A stretch of 64,000 nt of DNA, taken from assembly GCF_016757735.1 (NCBI RefSeq), contig NZ_CP068439.1, forward strand, positions 1,302,001-1,366,000. Reading direction: 5' to 3'. The translations under genes and the position numbers were made by a program. Position 1 is the stretch's first letter. Each line of letters starts with the position of its first letter. Below the pieces are notes generated by a model. It saw nothing but the letters and a program-made list of their open reading frames with translations. It was not told the DNA's origin and ran no database searches. Shown here one piece after another: positions 1-9,036 of this stretch. Source of the DNA: Aequorivita iocasae. GTDB taxonomy: Bacteria; Bacteroidota; Bacteroidia; Flavobacteriales; Flavobacteriaceae.

Positions 1-333
1 GCTGTATCGGCAACCGGTGAAGGGGTTGATGGTTTCTTGTATGTTGCTTATATTACATTTGCTATTACAATTGTTTTTGTTTTATTCTTTGTGTTAAAAG
101 GAATATTTGCAGGGAATCTTAAAAACACACTAATATCTGTTGGAGCTTTTCTACTTATCGTAGTTATCGCTTACGTTTTGGCCGATGGAAACCCAATGCC
201 AATGCAAGAAGGCGAAATGCTTTCTGCTAGTGGATCTAAATGGGTTGGAACTGGGCTATATGCTTTTTATATATTAGCAATACTAGCTGTAGGCTCAATG
301 GTTTTCAGCGGAATTAAAAAAGTAACAAAATAA
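1..333 (+). CDS. Small membrane protein of an ExbB/ExbD operon (5' end outside window)
   Basis: The frame is open from the first base of the window, so the true start lies upstream; a TTG at 37 is only an internal codon. The visible 110 residues contain three hydrophobic segments (about residues 14-33, 45-62 and 85-103 of the visible part). I recognise no enzymatic motif. The stop overlaps the next ATG (TAATG), so it is translationally linked to the ExbD gene that follows. In Flavobacteriaceae a small membrane protein commonly sits between the MotA/TolQ/ExbB-type proton channel and two ExbD genes. By position this is probably that protein, an accessory of the TonB-energising complex in the inner membrane. 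The function is inferred only from neighbours. Confidence 0.75.
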   Translation, partial: AVSATGEGVDGFLYVAYITFAITIVFVLFFVLKGIFAGNLKNTLISVGAFLLIVVIAYVLADGNPMPMQEGEMLSASGSKWVGTGLYAFYILAILAVGSMVFSGIKKVTK

Positions 334-959
334 TGGCAAGAAGAGCAACACCCGAAGTAAACGCAGGGTCGATGGCTGACATCGCTTTCCTATTGCTTAT
401 CTTTTTCTTGGTAACTACCACCATTGAAAAGGATAAAGGAATTGCGCGGCAGCTACCACCCAAGGAAGATGTTGTAGACCCGCCAAAAATTAAAGAAAAG
501 AACCTTTTTATTGTAAACGTAAACAGGAGCGATCAATTATTAGTTGAAGAAAAATTGATGGAGCTAAAAGACCTTCGCCAGGCCGCAATCGCTTTTCTTG
601 ATAACGGTGGAGCACCTTCCGGAAGCCCAGAATATTGCAGTTATTGCAAAGGAAAACGTGACCCAGAATCTTCAGATAACCCAGACAAGGCAGTAATATC
701 TGTTCAAAATGACAGGCTTACTTCCTATAAAATGTACATTGCTGTTCAAAATGAATTAGTAGCAGCATACAACTTTTTAAGAGACAGGGAATCAGAAAGA
801 TTGTACGGATGGAAATTTACCGAAAAGAGTAAAGATCTTGATGAAGGAAAGATAAAGGGTGAAGCTGCCAAGGATGCATTGCAGGAAAAACTGGAGACTA
901 TTCAGCAATTATTTCCTCTAAAACTTTCTGAAGCGGAACCAAAAAAATCTGGACAATAA
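333..959 (+). CDS. exbD: ExbD/TolR-family biopolymer transport protein (first copy)
   Basis: A protein of 208 residues with a short cytoplasmic N-terminus and one transmembrane helix at about residues 15-33. The helix carries the ExbD hallmark Asp within SMADIAFLLLIFFLV, the proton-path residue of the family. The rest is a periplasmic domain. It would work with an ExbB-type channel to turn proton-motive force into TonB motion for outer-membrane import. It overlaps the upstream gene by one base and lies 10 bp before a second ExbD, so the three are one operon. The periplasmic part is longer than in classical ExbD (about 140 residues) and contains a CSYC segment, which I have not linked to a function. 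Confidence 0.92.
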   Translation: MARRATPEVNAGSMADIAFLLLIFFLVTTTIEKDKGIARQLPPKEDVVDPPKIKEKNLFIVNVNRSDQLLVEEKLMELKDLRQAAIAFLDNGGAPSGSPEYCSYCKGKRDPESSDNPDKAVISVQNDRLTSYKMYIAVQNELVAAYNFLRDRESERLYGWKFTEKSKDLDEGKIKGEAAKDALQEKLETIQQLFPLKLSEAEPKKSGQ

Positions 960-969
960 CACAAATAGT

Positions 970-1443
970 ATGTCAAAATTTAAAAAGAAAAAAGACGGCG
1001 GATTGCCAGCCATTTCTACAGCATCCCTTCCGGATATTGTATTTATGTTACTGTTCTTCTTTATGGTTGTAACGGTACTGCGGGATGACAATTTGCTTGT
1101 TCAGAATAAGTTGCCAAAGGCAGATCAGGTTGAGAAATTGAAAAAAGACCGATCGGTTTATATTTATGCCGGAAAACCAAGCTCTAGATATCAAGACAAA
1201 TATGGTTCAGAGGCTAAGATACAAATAGGCGATAAGTACACAGATATATCCAATATTAAGTTTGCATTGACAGAGGCCCGTCAAAAGCTGCTTCCTGAAC
1301 TTCAGGATAAAGTTATGGTTGCCCTTAAAGTTGATGAGAAAACTAATACTGGAATGGTAACTGACATAAAACAGGAATTGCGTGATCTTAATATGCTAAA
1401 GATTATTTACATCACCACTCCTGGGAATGAAGTAAGCCAATAG
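970..1443 (+). CDS. exbD: ExbD/TolR-family biopolymer transport protein (second copy)
   Basis: A protein of 157 residues. The single N-terminal transmembrane helix (about residues 21-40) contains the ExbD signature STASLPDIVFMLLFFFMV with the conserved Asp. The length is close to the usual ExbD size. It begins 10 bp after the first ExbD and is followed by a strong hairpin terminator, so it is the last gene of the operon. Two non-identical ExbD proteins beside one ExbB are normal in Bacteroidota and may form a mixed dimer inside the channel pentamer; that pairing is inference. Confidence 0.93.
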   Translation: MSKFKKKKDGGLPAISTASLPDIVFMLLFFFMVVTVLRDDNLLVQNKLPKADQVEKLKKDRSVYIYAGKPSSRYQDKYGSEAKIQIGDKYTDISNIKFALTEARQKLLPELQDKVMVALKVDEKTNTGMVTDIKQELRDLNMLKIIYITTPGNEVSQ

Positions 1444-1461
1444 AAATAATTAATTTATTTT

Positions 1462-1504
1462 AAAAAAGCCTTGGGTCTAAATTTTTGCCCCAAGGCTTTT
1501 TTTA
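1462..1504 (+). terminator. Intrinsic terminator of the exbD operon
   Basis: An 8-bp GC-rich stem, GCCTTGGG (1468-1475) with CCCAAGGC (1489-1496), is extended by A/T pairs on the outside and followed by a run of T. It lies 24 bp after the exbD stop. Confidence 0.85.
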
Positions 1505-1528
1505 TTCACCATATTCTCAAAATACATT

Positions 1529-1536
1529 TATCTTTG
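1529..1536 (+). promoter_or_regulatory. Candidate Bacteroidota -7 box upstream of the beta-barrel gene
   Basis: TATCTTTG fits the TAnnTTTG -7 element of Bacteroidota primary sigma factor promoters. No clear TTG lies 19 bp upstream. The box ends only 7 bp before the ATG, which would give an almost leaderless transcript, so the assignment is tentative. Confidence 0.4.
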
Positions 1537-1543
1537 AGGTGGT

Positions 1544-2248
1544 ATGCAAAAACGTTTTAATTTTTTTCTAACTTTCCTCTTCGCCCTAGTTTCAATACAA
1601 GCTATTGCACAGGACACCATCTCTCCTATTGCCGTAGATTCCTTATATCGAGAAGATCAATTTTATATAGGGATTACTTATAACTTACCTTTGAACCTTC
1701 CATCCGGTGGAAATATTCGTGGACTTTCCGGTGGTATACAGTTTGGTTTCCTGAGAGATATGCCAATCAATAAACAACGAAACCTCGCAGTTGCACTTGG
1801 CGTTGGACTAACCATTGATCAATTGGGACAAAATATTTTTATAGGTGAAACAGCAAATGATGAAACTATTTTTAGGGTTCTTGACGGTAATGTAGACTAT
1901 ACCCGAAATCGCTTTAACATGGCGATAATTGAAGCCCCTTTGGAGTTTAGGTGGAGAACTTCTACCCCATCCACGTATCGATTCTGGAGGTTATATACCG
2001 GTTTTAGGGTTGGATATACATATTGGTACAAAGCTACTTTCAAGCAACCTGGAAACACGGTAAATCAAACAAAAATCTCTGAATTTGAACCCTTGCGGCT
2101 TTCGGCAACGCTTAGTTTCGGGTACAATACATTTAATTTCTTTGCTTCCTATAGTATAAATCCTTTTTTTAAAGATGCTGTAACTGTAGAGGGTAAAAGT
2201 GTAGACATAAGAACCTTAAAGGTTGGACTTATGTTTTACATATTATAA
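1544..2248 (+). CDS. Outer-membrane beta-barrel (porin/PorT-like) protein
   Basis: A protein of 234 residues with a clear Sec signal peptide (hydrophobic core about residues 6-20, cleavage near AIAQ). The rest has alternating aromatic/hydrophobic strands typical of an eight- to ten-stranded barrel (for example FRVGYTYWYKA and LSFGYNTFNFFASYSI). It ends in a hydrophobic strand LKVGLMFYIL suited to BAM recognition. The size matches the outer_membrane_beta_barrel/PorT-like families of Bacteroidota. PorT proper is a T9SS component, but I see nothing that separates it from generic porin-family proteins, so no symbol is given. It is convergent with the gene on the other strand, overlapping by 6 bp. 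Confidence 0.8.
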   Translation: MQKRFNFFLTFLFALVSIQAIAQDTISPIAVDSLYREDQFYIGITYNLPLNLPSGGNIRGLSGGIQFGFLRDMPINKQRNLAVALGVGLTIDQLGQNIFIGETANDETIFRVLDGNVDYTRNRFNMAIIEAPLEFRWRTSTPSTYRFWRLYTGFRVGYTYWYKATFKQPGNTVNQTKISEFEPLRLSATLSFGYNTFNFFASYSINPFFKDAVTVEGKSVDIRTLKVGLMFYIL

Positions 2249-2848
2249 CCAAAGATTGAATAGAATTAATTGAGGAATAGCCCCCAATAATAGTCCAATG
2301 CCCAGTTCTGTATAAGTATGTGAATCGCTATTTAATCGTGATGAAGCTACCCAGCCATTTACAAATAAGAAAAAGCTAATAGTTACCAGAAGGTTAATCT
2401 TGAAATGGGCACTCAGCCCCACAAGAAACATTAAAATGCCCGCTACGCCTATTTGGTGTAAACTAACCTTAAATTTAAAAAGCACCATCACAAGCGCGCT
2501 AAATGCTGAAAACAGTATTCCTACAAAGAAGTAGTACAACTCTGGGTCTTCATAAGGATCAAATATCATCTTGATGATAAGTAATAATAATATACACTGT
2601 ATCATCAATGGAAACTTGCGTTCCTTTACATCCTTTAGATAAATAGTTTCTACCACTGCTAAGTTTTTCAGAAGAAAGAAAACAACAATTGGTATAAAAA
2701 TAGTAATAATGGCTATTGCAAAAAGATTGGCACGCATTAGCTCAGGTTCAAGGTATCTGGGGGTAACACTGAAATAAAGAACAGTACCCAGCGCCGGCAT
2801 CAACAGGGGGTGAAAAATATATGAAGCTGCCTTAAGAAATATCTTCAT
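2243..2848 (-). CDS. Polytopic membrane protein, possibly PAP2-related
   Basis: A protein of 201 residues that is almost entirely hydrophobic, with about six membrane segments. Near the C-terminus, SSRLNSDSHTYTELGIGLLLG resembles the last motif of PAP2 phosphatases (S-R-x5-H-x3-D) in layout, but the classical motif 1 is not visible, so catalysis cannot be claimed. It starts on the last base of rpoN (overlap of 1 bp) and is therefore cotranscribed with it. Flavobacterial genomes often have an uncharacterised membrane protein here. Function unknown. Confidence 0.75.
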   Translation of the reverse strand: MKIFLKAASYIFHPLLMPALGTVLYFSVTPRYLEPELMRANLFAIAIITIFIPIVVFFLLKNLAVVETIYLKDVKERKFPLMIQCILLLLIIKMIFDPYEDPELYYFFVGILFSAFSALVMVLFKFKVSLHQIGVAGILMFLVGLSAHFKINLLVTISFFLFVNGWVASSRLNSDSHTYTELGIGLLLGAIPQLILFNLWL

Positions 2849-4311
2849 TAAATTTCTTTTCTAAGCCGGGCAACGGGCAAATCCAATTGTTCTCTGTATT
2901 TAGCGATAGTACGTCTTGCAATGGGGTACCCTTTTTCCAATAAAATCTTTGCAAGTTTATCATCCGTAAGCGGCTTTCTTTTATTCTCCTCCGAAATGGT
3001 AATTTCAAGAATTTTCTTTATTTCTTTTGTAGAAACATCTTCCCCTTGATCATTTTTCATAGACTCACTGAAAAATTCTTTTATGAGTTTTGTTCCATAA
3101 GGGGTATCAACATATTTGCTGTTTGCCACCCTTGAAACCGTGGAAACGTCCATATTAATTTTATCGGCAATGTCTTTCAAAATCATCGGTTTCAGCTTGC
3201 GCTCGTCTCCAGTCAAAAAATATTCCTCTTGATGGTGCATAATGGCATTCATAGTTACAAAAAGCGTTTGTTGCCTTTGTTTTATGGCATCAATAAACCA
3301 TTTGGCTGCATCCAGCTTTTGTTTTATGAACATTACGGCATCTTTCTGCGCCTTTGACTTTTCTTTGGACTCTTTATACCCCTTCAACATATTTGTGTAG
3401 TCATGGCTCACGTGAAGTTCTGGGGCGTTTCTTCCATTTAATGTTAAATCAAGCTCTCCATCAACAATCTTTATTGCAAAATCAGGTACCACGTGCTCTA
3501 TAATTCTATTGTTCCCAGAATAGGTTCCGCCTGGTTTGGGATTTAAAGTTTCAATTTCGTGAATTGCTTCCCGAAGTTGATCTTCGGTAATATCAAACTT
3601 CTGAATAAGTTTTTTATAATGCTTTTTACTGAAATGATCGAAAGTCTCATCTAAAATATCAATCGCCAAGGCTACCGAAGGCGTCTGTTCTTTTCGTTCC
3701 AACTGAAGCAATAAACATTCCTGAAGATCGCGTGCCGCAACCCCAGCTGGGTCTAGCTCTTGAACCACCTTTAAAACTTTTTCAACCTTATCTGCCGTGG
3801 TATAAACATTCTGAGTAAAAGCCAAATCATCAACAATATCTTGAATTTCTCTACGTATGTAACCGCTTTCGTCCACACTGCCTACCAAAAATCGAGCAAT
3901 TTCTTCTTCTTCTTCGTCCAAACGATAGGTGTTTAACTGCTGCATTAAATGCTGTGTAAAGGATGTTCCAGCCGCATAGGGCATTTGCCGTTCCTCGTCA
4001 TCTGCGCTGTAATTGTTTGCGGAAAGTTTATAACTTGGTACCTCGTCATCGCTTAGGTAATCATCGACGTTTATATCGGTTTCAATTACTTCGTTGCCTT
4101 CGTCATAATTGTCGTCAAATTCATCATTGCTAAATTCGTCATCAAATTCGTTACTTTCCTCTTTTCCGCCTTCCAAAGCAGGATTTTCTTCAAGCTCTTG
4201 GGCAATACGTTGCTCAAAAGCTTGCGTGGGCAGTTGGATCATCTTCATCAACTGTATCTGTTGAGGCGATAATTTTTGGGAAAGTTTAAAATTTAATTGC
4301 TGCTTTAACAT
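2848..4311 (-). CDS. rpoN: RNA polymerase sigma-54 factor
   Basis: A protein of 487 residues with the full RpoN layout. The Gln-rich activator-responsive region I occupies residues 1-50 (LSPQQIQLMKMIQLP). A very acidic region II follows (about 50-115). The core-binding and helix-turn-helix DNA-binding regions come next, and the RpoN box ARRTIAKYR at 465-473 reads the -24 element. It directs transcription that depends on AAA+ enhancer-binding activators. The length is normal. It is probably expressed with the following membrane protein and lies downstream of asnS behind a terminator. Confidence 0.97.
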   Translation of the reverse strand: MLKQQLNFKLSQKLSPQQIQLMKMIQLPTQAFEQRIAQELEENPALEGGKEESNEFDDEFSNDEFDDNYDEGNEVIETDINVDDYLSDDEVPSYKLSANNYSADDEERQMPYAAGTSFTQHLMQQLNTYRLDEEEEEIARFLVGSVDESGYIRREIQDIVDDLAFTQNVYTTADKVEKVLKVVQELDPAGVAARDLQECLLLQLERKEQTPSVALAIDILDETFDHFSKKHYKKLIQKFDITEDQLREAIHEIETLNPKPGGTYSGNNRIIEHVVPDFAIKIVDGELDLTLNGRNAPELHVSHDYTNMLKGYKESKEKSKAQKDAVMFIKQKLDAAKWFIDAIKQRQQTLFVTMNAIMHHQEEYFLTGDERKLKPMILKDIADKINMDVSTVSRVANSKYVDTPYGTKLIKEFFSESMKNDQGEDVSTKEIKKILEITISEENKRKPLTDDKLAKILLEKGYPIARRTIAKYREQLDLPVARLRKEI

Positions 4312-4334
4312 ACGTCTATTACTACTTCATAAAG

Positions 4335-4376
4335 TTAAAAAAAACCAGCTACTAAAATAATTAAGTAGCCAGTTTT
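4335..4376 (-). terminator. Intrinsic terminator of asnS
   Basis: Read on the minus strand, a 13-bp stem (4376-4364 with 4353-4341, two G-U pairs) encloses a 10-nt loop and is followed by a run of eight T. It lies 24 bp after asnS and before rpoN, separating the two units. Confidence 0.85.
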
Positions 4377-4400
4377 AATACAATCTTATGCTTTTATTGC

Positions 4401-5843
4401 TTAGAACTCTGCGTTGCCCGGAGTTCGTGGGTAAGGAATTACATCCCGAATGTTACCCATGCCGGTGGTAAACTGTACCAAACGCTCAAAGCCAAGACCA
4501 AAACCACTGTGAACGGCAGTTCCAAACTTACGTAGGTCCAGATACCAGTACAATTCTTTTTCATCAATATTCATGGCCTTCATTTTTTCCAGTAAAACAT
4601 CGTAACGCTCCTCACGTTGCGATCCGCCCACAATTTCGCCAATGCCGGGGAAAAGCACGTCCATTGCACGAACGGTTTTTCCATCATCATTTAATCGCAT
4701 GTAGAACGACTTAATATTTGCTGGATAATCAAACAATATTACAGGGCTTTTAAAATGTTTTTCAACCAAAAAGCGCTCGTGCTCGCTTTGCAGATCGGCA
4801 CCCCATTCGTCAATTATATATTTGAATTTTTTCTTCTGGTTGGGTTTGGAACGTTTTAGAATATCTATCGCTTCTGTATAGCTTACTCTTTTGAAATTAT
4901 TTTCCAAAATAAAACGAAGCTTCTCGCGAAGTTTCATCTCACTGCGCTCGTCCTGTGGTTTGTTCTTTTCTTCCTCCAGCAGACGATTTTCAAGAAACTC
5001 AAGATCATCGGCACAGTTTTCCAAAGCATAATTTATTACATACTTTATAAAATCTTCTGCCAAATCCATATTAGCGTCAAGGTCATTAAATGCTACCTCT
5101 GGCTCAATCATCCAAAACTCAGCCAAGTGGCGGCTGGTGTTTGAGTTTTCAGCTCTAAACGTTGGGCCGAAGGTATAAACCTTTCCGAGCGCCATTGCGT
5201 AGGTTTCAGCTTCCAACTGGCCACTTACGGTTAGGTTGGCTTCTTTTTCAAAGAAATCTTCTTTATAATTTACGTTGCCGTTTTCATCAAGGGGCGGATT
5301 TTTGGCATCCAAAGTAGAAACACGGAACATTTCACCCGCACCTTCGGCATCGCTTCCAGTGATTACTGGAGAGTGCATATAATAAAAACTGTTTTTCTGA
5401 AAATATTCGTGCACTGCAAATGCTAGTTTGGAGCGCATACGCATCACTGCGCCAAATGTGTTGGTCCTAATTCGCAAATGGGCCTGTTCACGCAAAGTCT
5501 CCAGGGAGTGTCGTTTTGGTGAAAGTATGGTCAGTTTTACATCTTCAGGATTGGCCTCACCCAAAACCGTCAATTTTGAAACTTGGATTTCCACAGTTTG
5601 CCCTTGCCCTTGGCTTTCTACTAGCGCACCCTTTACTTCAATGGCGGCGCCCACGGTTACTTTTTTGAGAAGTTCTTCGTCAAAATTTTCAAAATCCACC
5701 ACACATTGCAGTGTTTTTATGGTAGAACCATCGTTTAGTGCGATGAACCGGTTACTTCGGAAAGAGCGCACCCATCCGCGTACCATAACTTCGTGGTGGG
5801 TCGGGTCGCTGTTCAATAACTCAACTATTGTTTTGTATTGCAT
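4401..5843 (-). CDS. asnS: Asparagine-tRNA ligase
   Basis: A protein of 480 residues, the usual length. An N-terminal OB-fold anticodon-binding domain (about 1-110) is followed by a class II catalytic core. Motif 2 is present at FRAENSNTSRHLAEFWMIEPE, and motif 3 with the ATP-binding Arg at GFGLGFERLVQF. The C-terminal tail IPYPRTPGNAEF distinguishes AsnRS from AspRS. It charges tRNA-Asn in the cytoplasm. A -7 promoter box lies 20 bp upstream and a terminator follows, so it is a single-gene unit. Confidence 0.97.
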   Translation of the reverse strand: MQYKTIVELLNSDPTHHEVMVRGWVRSFRSNRFIALNDGSTIKTLQCVVDFENFDEELLKKVTVGAAIEVKGALVESQGQGQTVEIQVSKLTVLGEANPEDVKLTILSPKRHSLETLREQAHLRIRTNTFGAVMRMRSKLAFAVHEYFQKNSFYYMHSPVITGSDAEGAGEMFRVSTLDAKNPPLDENGNVNYKEDFFEKEANLTVSGQLEAETYAMALGKVYTFGPTFRAENSNTSRHLAEFWMIEPEVAFNDLDANMDLAEDFIKYVINYALENCADDLEFLENRLLEEEKNKPQDERSEMKLREKLRFILENNFKRVSYTEAIDILKRSKPNQKKKFKYIIDEWGADLQSEHERFLVEKHFKSPVILFDYPANIKSFYMRLNDDGKTVRAMDVLFPGIGEIVGGSQREERYDVLLEKMKAMNIDEKELYWYLDLRKFGTAVHSGFGLGFERLVQFTTGMGNIRDVIPYPRTPGNAEF

Positions 5844-5862
5844 AGTCTTATTTTAAGAGGAG

Positions 5863-5870
5863 CAAATATA
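5863..5870 (-). promoter_or_regulatory. Candidate -7 promoter box of asnS
   Basis: On the minus strand TATATTTG matches TAnnTTTG and lies about 20 bp upstream of the asnS ATG, giving a short leader. The TTG element is not clear at the standard 19-bp spacing. Confidence 0.5.
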
Positions 5871-5957
5871 CTTCAAAAAAAACGCAAATAAGAAAATACC
5901 AAATTCCAAAATGTAGCTTTTTAGATAGCTTAGGTACGCTTTGCTATTTAAAATAGT

Positions 5958-8339
5958 TTATTCTTCTTCGTCTGTTAAAATCTCGATGGCTGGTTTTTTC
6001 ATCGTTTCTTTGTTTGCAATGCTTCTTTCCAAAGAAAGTAGGAGCGTGGGCAATAACAAAAGATTGGAAAGCATTGCGAAAAGTAAGGTTATGGAAACCA
6101 AGGCGCCCAAGGCCACTGTTCCTCCAAAACTGGATATGGTAAACACCGAAAACCCAAAGAAAAGCACGATGGAAGTATAAAACATGCTTACCGCTGTTTC
6201 CCGCAAGGCTGCAAACACAGATTTTTTGATCTTCCAATTGTTTGCTATTAGTTCTTGCCTGTACTTGGCGAGAAAGTGAATGGTATCGTCCACCGATATT
6301 CCAAACGCAATGCTGAACACCAAAATAGTGGAGGGTTTAATGGGTACGCCCACAAAGCCCATAACCCCAGCCGTTATTATTAACGGGAGCAGGTTTGGGA
6401 TCAAGGAGATTAAAATCATTTTAAAGCTGCGGAACATCCAGGCCATGAAAATCGCAATCAGCAAAATTGCCAAGGAAAGTGAAAGAATCAAATTGTTAAC
6501 CAAATAGCGTGTTCCTTTTTGGAATACCAACGCTTTTCCGGTAACCGAAACATTATAACGTTCAGATGGAAATACCTTGTCTATTTCTTTATGTAGGTCT
6601 TCCTCTATACGCCCAAACCTATCTGGCTCGGTATCTTTCATAAATGTGGTAATACGGGCAAATTGGCCTGTGCTATCCACGTAGCTGTTCAGCAAATTGG
6701 TATCTGTATTGCTACTTTTGGCATAGCTGAGTATAAAAGTCTTCTCTTGGCTATTGGGCAATTGGTAGTATTCAGGATTGCCATTGTAATAGGCTTGTTT
6801 GGAGTATTTTACCAATTCAACTACCGAAAGCGGTTTCGCAAACTCAGGAATCTCCTTAATATGCTCCTGTAGCTCGTCAATTCGCTTTAAGGTAGAAAGA
6901 CTCATAACGCCTTTTTTCTTCTTTGTATCCACCATTATTTCCAAAGGCATGATACCTTCGTATTCTTTTTCAAAAAAGCGGATGTCATCAAAAAAGCCCG
7001 TATTTTTAGGCATATCCTCAATAAGGCTACCCGAAATTTTAATATTGTAAATTCCAATGATACTTCCGCAGAGTAACAATACCGCCAATATATAAATAGT
7101 GATTCGGCGTTCCTTCACCATTCGCTCAATCCAGTTCACAAAACCATTTATCCACGTTTTGTTCAAATGTTTCAAGTGCTTGTCTTTTGGCACAGACATA
7201 TAGCTGTAGATAATGGGTATAATTAGCAGGCTCAGTAAAAAGATGGCCACAATATTGATGGAGGCCACAATACCAAACTCACTCAACAATTCGCTCTTCA
7301 CTAATATAAAAGTAGCAAATCCCGAAGCCGTTGTAAGGTTGGTCATGAGGGTTGCGTTCCCCACTTTTGCAATTACCCGTTGTAATGATTTTGCTTGGTT
7401 TCCATGTAATTTTATCTCCTGCTGGTATTTGTTTATAAGAAAAATACAGTTCGGTATCCCAATTACAATAATCAAAGGAGGTATAAGTGCCGTAAGTACT
7501 GTAATTTCATAATGCATCAGCCCTAAGAAGCCAAAAGCCCACATCACCCCAATAATTACCGTACACATAGATATAAACGTAGCACGCCAAGAACGGAAAA
7601 AGAAGAAAAAGATAAGCGAAGTAACAAAAAGCGCTGCGCCAATAAACAGCCCAATCTCGTCAATAATGCTTTGTGAGTTCAGCGTGCGTATATAGGGCAT
7701 CCCCGAAGTATAAACGGTTACCCCAGTTTCCTTTTCAAACTTTTTAATGAGCGGTATTAAATCATGAATCACAAAATCCTTCCGCGCAGGCGTATTTACA
7801 ATGTCTTTCTTCATGTAAATAGCAGAACGGATGCTTTGTTTATCGGGGCTATAAATTAGGCCGTCGTAAAATGGAAGTTTATTAAACAGTTCATCTTTAT
7901 ATTCCGCAAGATTTTCATCGGTAAATATCGAATCCTTTATAAACGGAACCAATTCAAAGCCCGTGGTGTCGGTTTTCTTTTCAAGTTTTTGAAGATTGCC
8001 TATAGATAGGGTAAGCTCCACCTCATTGTACTTGCCAATATCCTTTGAAAGTTGGTTCCACGCCTTAAACTTTTTAGGCGTAAAGATGGTAGAATCCTTC
8101 ACACCCATAACAATCAAGTTGCCTTCCTCGCCAAAATGCGAAAGAAACTGATCGTATTCAAGGTTAATGGGGTGGTCATCCGGAAGTAAATTTGCCTCCG
8201 TATAGGTAAAGCGCATGTTCTTCCACTGTAGTGCCAGTAGCACTGTAATTCCTGCAATAACAATTAATATCCCGGTACGGTTTCTTAAAATAAAGCGGGC
8301 CACCCAGCTCCAAAAACCAATGCTAAAAAGTTTGTTCAA
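5958..8339 (-). CDS. MMPL/RND-superfamily transporter (HAE3 type)
   Basis: A protein of 793 residues with the duplicated RND layout. TM1 is at about 18-36. A periplasmic domain is followed by a five-helix bundle at about 225-390. TM7 is at about 410-430, then a second periplasmic domain and a last helix bundle (about 620-770) with GISVDDTIHFLAKY. Paired Asp residues in that helix are the usual proton-relay residues. It lacks the long docking hairpins of tripartite AcrB-type pumps, so it belongs to the MMPL/HAE3 lipid or hopanoid-type group. Substrate unknown. It stands alone between asnS and the accessory patch. Confidence 0.88.
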   Translation of the reverse strand: MNKLFSIGFWSWVARFILRNRTGILIVIAGITVLLALQWKNMRFTYTEANLLPDDHPINLEYDQFLSHFGEEGNLIVMGVKDSTIFTPKKFKAWNQLSKDIGKYNEVELTLSIGNLQKLEKKTDTTGFELVPFIKDSIFTDENLAEYKDELFNKLPFYDGLIYSPDKQSIRSAIYMKKDIVNTPARKDFVIHDLIPLIKKFEKETGVTVYTSGMPYIRTLNSQSIIDEIGLFIGAALFVTSLIFFFFFRSWRATFISMCTVIIGVMWAFGFLGLMHYEITVLTALIPPLIIVIGIPNCIFLINKYQQEIKLHGNQAKSLQRVIAKVGNATLMTNLTTASGFATFILVKSELLSEFGIVASINIVAIFLLSLLIIPIIYSYMSVPKDKHLKHLNKTWINGFVNWIERMVKERRITIYILAVLLLCGSIIGIYNIKISGSLIEDMPKNTGFFDDIRFFEKEYEGIMPLEIMVDTKKKKGVMSLSTLKRIDELQEHIKEIPEFAKPLSVVELVKYSKQAYYNGNPEYYQLPNSQEKTFILSYAKSSNTDTNLLNSYVDSTGQFARITTFMKDTEPDRFGRIEEDLHKEIDKVFPSERYNVSVTGKALVFQKGTRYLVNNLILSLSLAILLIAIFMAWMFRSFKMILISLIPNLLPLIITAGVMGFVGVPIKPSTILVFSIAFGISVDDTIHFLAKYRQELIANNWKIKKSVFAALRETAVSMFYTSIVLFFGFSVFTISSFGGTVALGALVSITLLFAMLSNLLLLPTLLLSLERSIANKETMKKPAIEILTDEEE

Positions 8340-8457
8340 AGCAATTTTTTATAGACCTGGCAAAGGTACGTATTTGCAATAAGTAAGAAATTTATTTTCA
8401 GGGTATTTTAGGAAGATGAGGGAGTTCCATTTTTTTACTAACTTCTGCCACGAATGA

Positions 8458-8604
8458 AAACAACTGTGGACCTCCTACGGCACGGTGTACAATATAAAAG
8501 GAAACAAAGGCCTCGCCATTCAGCTTTTGGATGGAAAGAAATTTCTTATAGGTACCCAAAAACCCGAAGAACTTATAGAGGTGCTTCAGAATATTAAAAA
8601 ATAA
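8458..8604 (+). pseudogene. 3' remnant of a small PH-like membrane protein gene
   Basis: An open stretch of 48 codons without a start, entered directly after an in-frame TGA, reads like the C-terminus of a flavobacterial PH-like protein (TVYNIKGNKGLAIQLL, then KKFLIGTQKPEELIEVL). I recall such endings, with the core NVKGNKGLxL and ILIGTQKPEEL, in small proteins with two N-terminal membrane helices. Nothing upstream in any frame supplies the missing 100 or so residues, so the gene looks 5'-deleted. The family match is from memory. Confidence 0.6.
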
Positions 8605-8616
8605 AATATACATTGT

Positions 8617-9036
8617 ATGACATTTACCTATTCCATCTGCCACCCTCAAAGGGAAGAATTAGAATATAAAAACGAACCCTTAATGAGACATCAAGTTCTT
8701 GAGATAGCCAAAAACTATCCATGGCAATCACAAATGAAAATCGTAGAAGCTTTGCCACCGGAAAAACTTTGCTATAATCCCTCTTTAGATTTTACCTGTA
8801 CTGATAATAAAAAGAGTTTCTGCCTTACAGCCAATTATGATAAGGATAAAAATATAGAGTTCTCACTGTGGTATAATAGACCTAAGAAAGTCAAAATCCT
8901 TTTTGGTTTACTGGGAGAAAAAGAAAAAATGAGCGTGGATGATGTTTGGTCTGTAAGTTTTAATAAATCAATGGAATATTTGGAGCATTTTGTAAACGGA
9001 AATTATAAGCTGATTGAGTCTTTGTACACAAAGTAA
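8617..9036 (+). CDS. Hypothetical protein, unrecognised
   Basis: A soluble-looking protein of 139 residues without signal peptide or membrane segment. It contains four cysteines and many aromatic residues (YPWQSQMKIVEALPPEKL, FSLWYNRPKKVKILFGLLG). I do not recognise the family. The start at 8617 is the first ATG of the frame, 12 bp after the gene remnant and without a marked ribosome site, which is normal in this phylum. Its position between a gene remnant and the repeat arrays suggests an accessory insertion. It could be non-functional, but the frame is intact and the composition is protein-like. Confidence 0.55.
   Translation: MTFTYSICHPQREELEYKNEPLMRHQVLEIAKNYPWQSQMKIVEALPPEKLCYNPSLDFTCTDNKKSFCLTANYDKDKNIEFSLWYNRPKKVKILFGLLGEKEKMSVDDVWSVSFNKSMEYLEHFVNGNYKLIESLYTK

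Noticed and set aside
5428-5856. Plus-strand frame of 142 codons antisense to asnS
   Set aside because: Shadow of a fully conserved tRNA synthetase gene, no recognisable protein.
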